DNA of 64,000 nt, taken from Inia geoffrensis. Lineage: Eukaryota > Chordata > Mammalia > Artiodactyla > Iniidae. Location of the stretch: assembly GCA_036417435.1 (NCBI GenBank), contig CM070899.1:156803494-156867493 (forward strand), in the 5' to 3' direction. The notes beneath the pieces are model-generated. The model had not been told where the DNA came from. It did not search any database and saw only the letters and a list, made by a program, of their open reading frames with translations. Of this stretch, positions 58,461-64,000 are shown piece by piece. Every line of letters starts with the position of its first letter. Within the stretch, counting starts at the first letter, position 1. A program made the position numbers and the translations under genes.

Positions 58461-58705
58461 AGTCCAGCCGTCATCTCATTAGCCCCATGGCACAGATGGG
58501 AAACGGGCTTGGAGGAACCAAAGGGCTTGCCTGGCACCATGCAGGCAGAAGCACTGGGCCTGATCTTTTGCCTCAGCTCTTTTCCCTACATGCCCGGCAC
58601 GGGGGACAGCAGGGCCTTGGCCCCTGCCCTTGGGGCACTCACAGCCTGGAAGGACCAGAGCAGCTGAGGCTAACGGGAGACCCTCCCGCTGGTCTCGGCG
58701 CCCAG

Positions 58706-58959
58706 GTGCAGAGCTTCCTGCGGGGCTGGCTGTGCCGGCGCAAGTGGAAGACCATCATCCAGGACTACATCCGGTCGCCGCACGCCGACAGCATGCGGAA
58801 GAGGAACCAGGTGGTGTTCAGCATGCTGGAGGCCGAGGCCGAGTACGTGCAGCAGCTGCACATCCTTGTCAACAACTTCCTGCGCCCACTGCGGATGGCC
58901 GCCAGCTCCAAGAAGCCTCCCATCACGCACGACGATGTCAGCAGCATCTTCCTGAACAG
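58706..58959 (+). CDS. RASGRF1: RASGRF1 coding exon 5 (residues 209-292 plus 2 nt, IQ motif and start of DH)
   Basis: The acceptor is GGTCTCGGCGCCCAG (pyrimidine tract weak) and the donor is ACAG|GTGAGC. The exon is 254 nt and leaves in phase 2. It opens with the IQ motif: V209, Q210, R214, G215 and R219 match the IQxxxRGxxxR pattern that binds calmodulin. From about residue 239 ([20 protein letters not shown]) the first conserved helix of the DH/RhoGEF domain begins, followed by NNFLRPL and the [11 protein letters not shown] region. The exon is GC-rich compared with its flanks. The DH domain continues in exons outside the window; no sixth exon is visible up to 64000. Confidence 0.96.
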
Positions 58960-59194
58960 GTGAGCACCCTGAAGCTCAGCCCCCGCTCCCGGAGCCCTTG
59001 GCTGAGGCGGGAAGAGCGAGCCTAGCCGGCATTGAACTTGGACACGAGCCCTTGACTAGTTCCCGCCAAGTGCAGAGGAGGAAACTGAGGCCCGGAGAGG
59101 AAGAGAGCTGCCCGAGGTCCCATGTCGAGAAGCCAGTGCCCCAGCTATTGCAGAGGCAGGAATCCAAATAGAGGCCCACGTAATATATGTCTAA

Positions 59195-59560
59195 ACTAGT
59201 GGTTCAACTGGGGCAATGCTGGGAGACATTTTTTTTTTTTTTTTTTTTTTTTGCTTCAGAAGGATCAAGTAGGATCAATGGCTGGCAATCCCTGGGAGGC
59301 AATTTTTTTTTTAATTTAATTTTATTTATTTTTTTATACAGCAGGTTTTTATTAGTTATCCATTTTATACATATTAGCATATATACGGGAGACATTTTTG
59401 ATTGTCAAAACTTGGTGGGGCTGCAGGGGAGGGTTCGCGACTGGCATCTGGTGGGTAGAAGTCAGGGACGCTGCGAAACACCCTACCGTGCACAGAGCAG
59501 CCTCCCACAGCAGAGGATTCTGCCACCAAAAATAATCGTGCCAAGGTTGAGAAACCCCGG
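59195..59560 (-). mobile_element. MER20 hAT MITE split by an L1
   Basis: Starts CTAGTGGTTCAACTGGGGC, resumes after the insert with TTTGATTGTCAAAACTTGG...TGGCATCTGGTGGGTAGAAG and ends GCCAAGGTTGAGAAACCC, the inverse of MER20. Confidence 0.88.
59234..59386 (-). mobile_element. Tiny 5'-truncated L1 with two poly(A) tracts (probable 3' transduction)
   Basis: On the minus strand: about 75 bp of L1 3' end, an A-rich tract (complement of 59302-59335), about 50 bp of unrelated sequence (59253-59301), then a second long A tract (complement of 59228-59252). Perfect 13-bp duplication GGGAGACATTTTT at 59221-59233 and 59387-59399. Confidence 0.8.
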
Positions 59561-60405
59561 TTTAAATGTTTACAAGTTATAAATCAAGCTACAGAAAACC
59601 AAATGGGTTCCATTCTTCTGCCTTAATATCATCGTCATAACGATCTAGAAGCCAGGTCTAAATTTTTAGAATTCTGAGTCCCCTTAGAGTTGGGCTCTGT
59701 ATCACACTACCCACATATCTTACGAAAGCAGTTACTTTTCCCTAACGGTGACTCTGGCCATTTGTATGGGGTTAGGGTTACCTGAGAAGGCTGAGCTGAT
59801 GGCTGCCCTTCTGCTGTCAACCTCTTTTTAAAAGTCTTAGGAAATGGTTTAAATGAGCTTTTTGGTAGGCATTAAAATTGGGTAAACTAGGTAAAAGCAA
59901 CAAATATGAAAACATATCAACAGAGTGCTATTTACAAATGATTCTCCATCAGGAATTAAAGTAAATCACTATGTGCTCCAGGTTGTTCATTCAGCTGCAT
60001 TTCTTTTAAAGTATCCATCATTCAGTCATTTCACTAATTGCAGCTGGCCCTCATCCAAGCCCTCTGCAGAGGCGTTTGGGACCCAGGGTCACCTTCCCTA
60101 TGCCCTGCTCTTCCCCTTTACCTGCCAGTGTGCTGTGACGAGTTTAGGGACCTGTGGGACACCCAGAAGGAGATGGGGTAGAGACAGTGGACGTGGGTCT
60201 GATTCTGAGAGGTTGAGCCGGAGATGCTGAAAGTCACTGGGAGAAGGACAAGGACAGGGACACTGGGATACTGACACCATGGATGTGGATGAGGTGTCGG
60301 AGTATGGGGACGTGTTGGGGGTGGGGAGCAGGGGGAGAGGAGTGGCTTTTAGCCTCATTAGACCTTCTAGAAACTGAATCACTGGGCCTTACAAGGTTGC
60401 TTTTT

Positions 60406-60575
60406 TTTTTTTTTTTTTTTTTTTTTGGCGGTACACGGGCCTCTCGCAGGCTCAGCGGCCATGGCTCACGGGCCCGGCCGCTCCACGGCATGTGGGATCT
60501 TCCCGGACCAGAGCACGAACCTGCGTCCCCTGCATTGGCAGGCGGACTCTCAACCACTGCGCCACCAGGGAAGCC
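60406..60575 (-). mobile_element. CHR-type SINE (young) with internal deletion
   Basis: Poly(T) start, 'GGTACACGGGCCTCTCGCAGGCTCAGCGG' lacks ~55 bp present in other copies. Perfect 14-bp duplication CAAGGTTGCTTTTT at 60392-60405 and 60576-60589. Confidence 0.95.
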
Positions 60576-60796
60576 CAAGGTTGCTTTTTAATATACATTT
60601 CGAACACAGTTTTTAGAGAGTAAATGAATGCTTCTATTCCTTTATCAAAGCAAAGAAAAATAGGTATTATTGTTTTGTGAAGTCAGGTAAGATTTTCTCC
60701 AGAAACTTTTAAGCTCAATGACCTGGAATTTGGCTGAAAAGTGTGAAGCACTTGTTTCTTCCTGAATAAACTCCGGACAGCTCAGCTGGAGTCACA

Positions 60797-60945
60797 GCTT
60801 CTCAAACGTGAATGCTGGGCCTCACCCCGAGCTTCTCAATCTGTAGATCTGGAGTAGAGCATAGGGATTGCATTTCCAACAAGTTTGTAGGTGCAGCTGC
60901 TGCTGCAGGTCCCAGAGCACATGGAAATGAGAGGCTTGAGATAAC
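60797..60945. mobile_element. MER5A-type hAT MITE fragment
   Basis: 'CAGCTTCTCAAACGTGAATGCTGGGCC' and 'GGGATTGCATTTCCAACAAGTTTGTAGG'. Confidence 0.75.
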
Positions 60946-61671
60946 CGCAGGGGACTGCCTGTATTGGAGGCTAGGCCACGGACCTACTTGAGAAATACTT
61001 CAGGAAGCATTGGAATAGTTCTAGGTTGTTTGTGCTTTCCTTGCATTTTAGGCCACAGTTGCAAACTTTTGGTGACTGTTTATCATAACCACTAAAAGAT
61101 AAAGGTGCCCTTTTGTATTTATTTAATCTTTGCATAATTTTGTTACATTGCATTCAGTGGAATTCTTTTCACCTGTAATCTTTGGTTAAGAGTATTCATA
61201 CCAACTCACAGAATGTGTTCAAAAGTTGTTTGAAGAAAATCACAACATGGTTTTATATTTTTGTCTGTTAATCACTGCATGGATCAGATCAGATGCCTTT
61301 AACAGAATAAACAGGAGGGAAGAAAGTCCCCTCTTCTGCTGGTGTCCTTCCAGGCCCCTGCAAGGCCTGTTTCTCCTTTTCCACAATGTGCCCAAGGTTG
61401 ACTGTTTCCCATCTTAGCAGTCTCATTGATCCTGGTCAAAATAGCCCCAGCCTGATCAATCGTTAAGGCCTCCAGAATATGGACTCTAGTGGTCCTCGGA
61501 AACACTGACCAGGGAATGGGACCTGCCTCTTTTAGGTGTTGGAGAATCAAATGAGAGCTCATGTAAAGCATCTAGTACAGAGCCCAGCATAGCCCAAGTG
61601 CTCATAAGAGCTAGACGTTATTACAACAGGAAAGCTTCACTGTGATGCACCCTGTGAGAAACTGAATTCAA

Positions 61672-61978
61672 ATCTAATGTGGAGGAAGCACTTCTCAACT
61701 CATTCTGTGAGGCCAGCATTACTCTAATACCGAAATCAGAAAAAGACATTATGAGGAAAGAACACTACAGACCCATATTGCTCATGATCATAGATGCAAA
61801 ATATTATAAAATCGAATCCAGAAATATATAAAAAGGATAATACATCATGACCAAGTGGAATTTATCCTAGGAATGCAAGGTTGGTTCAACGTTGAAAATT
61901 AATCAAATATGTTTTACTGTATTTTCTTACAATATTAAGTAAGAAGACCAATGATCCTATCAATGGATGCCAATCTGA
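61672..61978 (+). mobile_element. L1 ORF2 fragment, sense
   Basis: 'CACTTCTCAACTCATTCTGTGAGGCCAGCATTAC', 'CATCATGACCAAGTGGAATTTATCC', 'GGTTGGTTCAACGTTG' are L1 ORF2 text with frameshifts. Confidence 0.88.
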
Positions 61979-62274
61979 TGTGACTGGCTTCTCTGCACCC
62001 CCTGGCCCCTGTTCTCAATCCAGAGCAGGTCGGAATTCTTTCCTTCCCCCGGGGCCCAGGGTGGGGCAGGAAGAGCTAGAAAATGACTGCCTTCTAATCA
62101 TTCACCCCTCACTATATGATCCACTGGGTACATAAGAGTATGAGCTTCACTGTCTTAACCTCTGTGCTTTTTGTGAGCACAAAGAGCAGCTGAAATTTTT
62201 TTTTCATTAACTGTATAGCAACCCTGCATAGCACTTTGCGTGAATGAATGTTTTGGACTACACTCACCACGTTA

Positions 62275-62455
62275 AGATGGTGTTTTGTGGGGCCTGCTTT
62301 GTGCCAGGCTCTCTGTAAGCACTTGGCCTACATAATTTCCAATCCTCAGAGACGCCCCATGAGGCTGGCACCAGAGATCAGAGAGGTGACGGGGTGTGCT
62401 CAGGGTTCAGGTGGGCTGTGATTTTAACCCAGTTCTGTTTTTTGTGAAGGCCTGT
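62275..62455 (+). mobile_element. MIR SINE
   Basis: 'TTTGTGCCAGGCTCTCTGTAAGCACTTGGCC' and 'GACGCCCCATGAGGCTGG' fit MIR. Confidence 0.7.
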
Positions 62456-63713
62456 GCTTCCCCCCTGCTGCCCTGTTAAATAATGGGCTGGAATCTTCAC
62501 CGACCCCCATCCTCCTTACCCGGCTGCCTGCTCATCATAGCCCAGGTCTCAGCACGTGCTTCTGCCCAAGCCTGCACTGTCAAGAACTTTCGATTGTATG
62601 TGAGCCCAGCCTTCCCTCTTACCGTGTAGGTGCTGTGGAGGCCGGATCCGGGACATGAGCCGTCCAGGTCTCCCTGCCTCGGACCACAGCACAGAGTCTG
62701 TATGTGTCACAGGTCAAGGGCGGAGGCTGCCAGCCCACTCACCAGAAGGCATTTCTGCACATAGCTTTCCCCTGGATTTGCATGTAGGCTGAAATGTACA
62801 GCCACATTAGATACCTGATGCCAATTTGGTGATTTCATTTGCTGGAGTTCTTTAAAAGAAGTCCTTGAGAAGAGAGAGGCCTCTCTCCAGGTTGGCAGAT
62901 TCATGGAGGATATGCTGCAGAGCTGGGGAGGGGGTTAACTGTGTGCCTCTTGAATGCTACGGGGGGGGATCTTTGAAGTAAACATGTGCACCAGGTTATG
63001 TTTAACTGAAACAATGAGCATATACTCGGGCTGTTTCCCTTTAATAAAAACCATGCCCAGCAACGTGTGCTGGGAACCACAGGCATTGCCCCGTGATGAG
63101 AGGCATCCCGCCTGGGGGACAGATGGTTCCTATCTTGATGCCCGCTCTGATTGATTGGCAGTGGTTGCCTGGAGTCCTGGGTGGAGAATAATGATGAGGC
63201 TTAGTGGGGGCGTGTGCTGCCATCAATTCGTCTTGTCTGCATGGCCTGGGGAGTGAGGAGGGACAGGCACAGGGTGAGGCTGGTTCTGCCCTCCACGGGC
63301 CAAGCCCTGTGTACCTAGGACCAGCCTTGGGCAATTCACACTCCTTTCTGGGCTCAAGAAGGGAACCAGGCAAAATGAGCACTTCCCAAAACAGACAAGT
63401 CACTTCCTCTCCCTAGAATTCTTCCCACCCTACTGTCGTTCCTATTTTCCTTATGACAGCTGCCTCCTACTCTTTTTTCGTGTCTTTCCTTGGATGTCCC
63501 TGACCACCCCCATGCCCCTTGTCACCGTTGGCTTATGTTCCCTTGTTGTGTGCTTCCAGGGCCCCCATGCTGCCCCTTTTGTAGCATTTATTGCACTTAA
63601 ATAATGATTTCTTCTGTGTACAGATTCCCTGCTGGACTATATGTGTGCAGGGCCATAGAATATAGTTGCCCCGGCTGTGCACTGCACAATTCAGGGACAA
63701 CATTCACATAGAC

Positions 63714-64000
63714 TAGGGATCAGCAAACTTCTTCTGTCAAGGGTCAGATAGTAAATATTTTAGGCCTTGTGGGCCAGAGGGTCTCTGTCAAAACTAGATG
63801 GTCTTAGGCAATCCTAAATGAATGGGTGTTGCTGTGTTCCAATAAACCTTGACTTATGGACACTAAAATGTGAATTTAATCTAATTTTTACTTATCGTAA
63901 AATATTCTTTTGATTTTTTTTCAACCGTTTAAAATTATAAAAAGTCCTTCTAAGCTTACAGGCTGTACAAAAACAGAAAGTGGGCCAGCATCCTGGATGG
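63714..64000. mobile_element. hAT-Charlie type MITE, runs off the right edge
   Basis: 'GATCAGCAAACTTCTTCTGTCAAGGGTCAGATAGTAAATATTTTAGGCCTTGTGGGCC' and 'GCTGTGTTCCAATAAACCTT' fit the MER3/MER58-like group; exact family unsure. Confidence 0.75.

Larger units (their letters stand above)
56152..58705 (+). other. RASGRF1: RASGRF1 intron 4
   Basis: 2.55 kb, GTCTGT...CGCCCAG. Contains MIR (+) at 56330-56480 and diverged MIR at 58470-58560. 57.3-58.3 kb has nothing recognised. Confidence 0.9.
23131..64000 (+). other. RASGRF1: RASGRF1 gene, 5' part (leader, exons 1-5, introns 1-4 and start of intron 5)
   Basis: Five exons with GT-AG borders join in frame (276+107+148+93+254 nt = 292 codons plus 2 nt). 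They give a continuous protein start with the domain order PH, coiled coil, IQ, DH. RASGRF1 is a neuron-enriched exchange factor for Ras and Rac, activated by Ca2+/calmodulin and G-protein signals at the plasma membrane and postsynapse. The paralogue RASGRF2 was considered. The start MQKGIRLNDGH, the NFSHENQKALEL segment and the DNERIQSTQTV linker fit RASGRF1 and not RASGRF2. Later exons, encoding the rest of DH, PH2, REM and CDC25, lie outside the window. The start given is the nearest leader feature, not a mapped transcription start. Confidence 0.95.
58960..64000 (+). other. RASGRF1: RASGRF1 intron 5 (start)
   Basis: GTGAGC donor. No further RASGRF1 exon, which would continue the DH domain, is found before the window ends. 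MIR (+) remnant at 59050-59160 and diverged MIR (-) at about 61535-61625. 62.46-63.70 kb has nothing recognised. Confidence 0.85.

Noticed and set aside
23168..58959. RASGRF2 as the identity of the gene
   Set aside because: Several segments (LNDGHVASLGLLAR, NFSHENQKALEL, DNERIQSTQTV) fit RASGRF1 and disagree with RASGRF2.
58247..58963. A 238-codon open frame on + that ends with the exon 5 protein sequence
   Set aside because: Only the last 84 codons are RASGRF1. The upstream part crosses intron 4 with MER5A and MIR text, starts at GTG, and is an open intron tail joined to a real exon.

Overview
This window is mammalian nuclear DNA, most probably from a cetacean (whale or dolphin). Two things point there. 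First, it carries many tRNA-Glu-derived CHR-type SINEs with the 'CTTCCCTGGTGG...' head, including young copies with poly(A) tails and perfect target-site duplications. Second, it has cetartiodactyl-type LINE-1 3' ends and the usual ancient mammalian repeats (MIR, L2, MER5A, MER20). There is no prokaryotic-style gene organisation. Nearly all long open frames are chance or repeat-derived.

The one protein-coding gene I can support is the 5' part of RASGRF1 (Ras guanine-nucleotide releasing factor 1, CDC25Mm) on the + strand. Five coding exons are visible: 23168-23443, 40868-40974, 49384-49531, 56059-56151 and 58706-58959. Joined, they encode residues 1-292 plus two bases of the next codon. This covers the N-terminal PH domain, the coiled coil, the calmodulin-binding IQ motif and the beginning of the DH (RhoGEF) domain. 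The second PH domain, REM/RasGEF-N and CDC25 domains lie beyond the right edge.

Layout: 1-21.9 kb is repeat-rich intergenic DNA with several L1s, nested SINEs and an antisense retroviral LTR at 11.6-12.2 kb. A CpG island at about 21.9-24.3 kb holds the promoter, 5'UTR and exon 1. Intron 1 (23444-40867) is relatively rich in unique sequence. It holds a 1.3 kb degenerate minisatellite (37.67-38.93 kb), itself interrupted by an old MER5-type DNA transposon, and a separate 107-bp inverted-repeat MITE. Introns 2-5 carry L1, SINE, MIR and DNA-transposon insertions, several with clear nested histories.

The observations I rate highest are: (1) the ~40-bp-period degenerate minisatellite in intron 1; (2) a minimal start-stop uORF (ATGTAA) 31 nt before the RASGRF1 start codon, in a 5' leader whose main frame is open for 342 nt upstream; (3) a tiny L1 with two poly(A) tracts that looks like a 3' transduction inside MER20; (4) two L1s with 5' inversion (twin priming); (5) the upstream LTR, notable because a retrotransposon takes part in imprinting of the mouse Rasgrf1 locus. 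I saw no new multi-gene system here. Repeat boundaries are read by eye and repeat-family names are from memory, so treat edges as approximate unless a target-site duplication is quoted.
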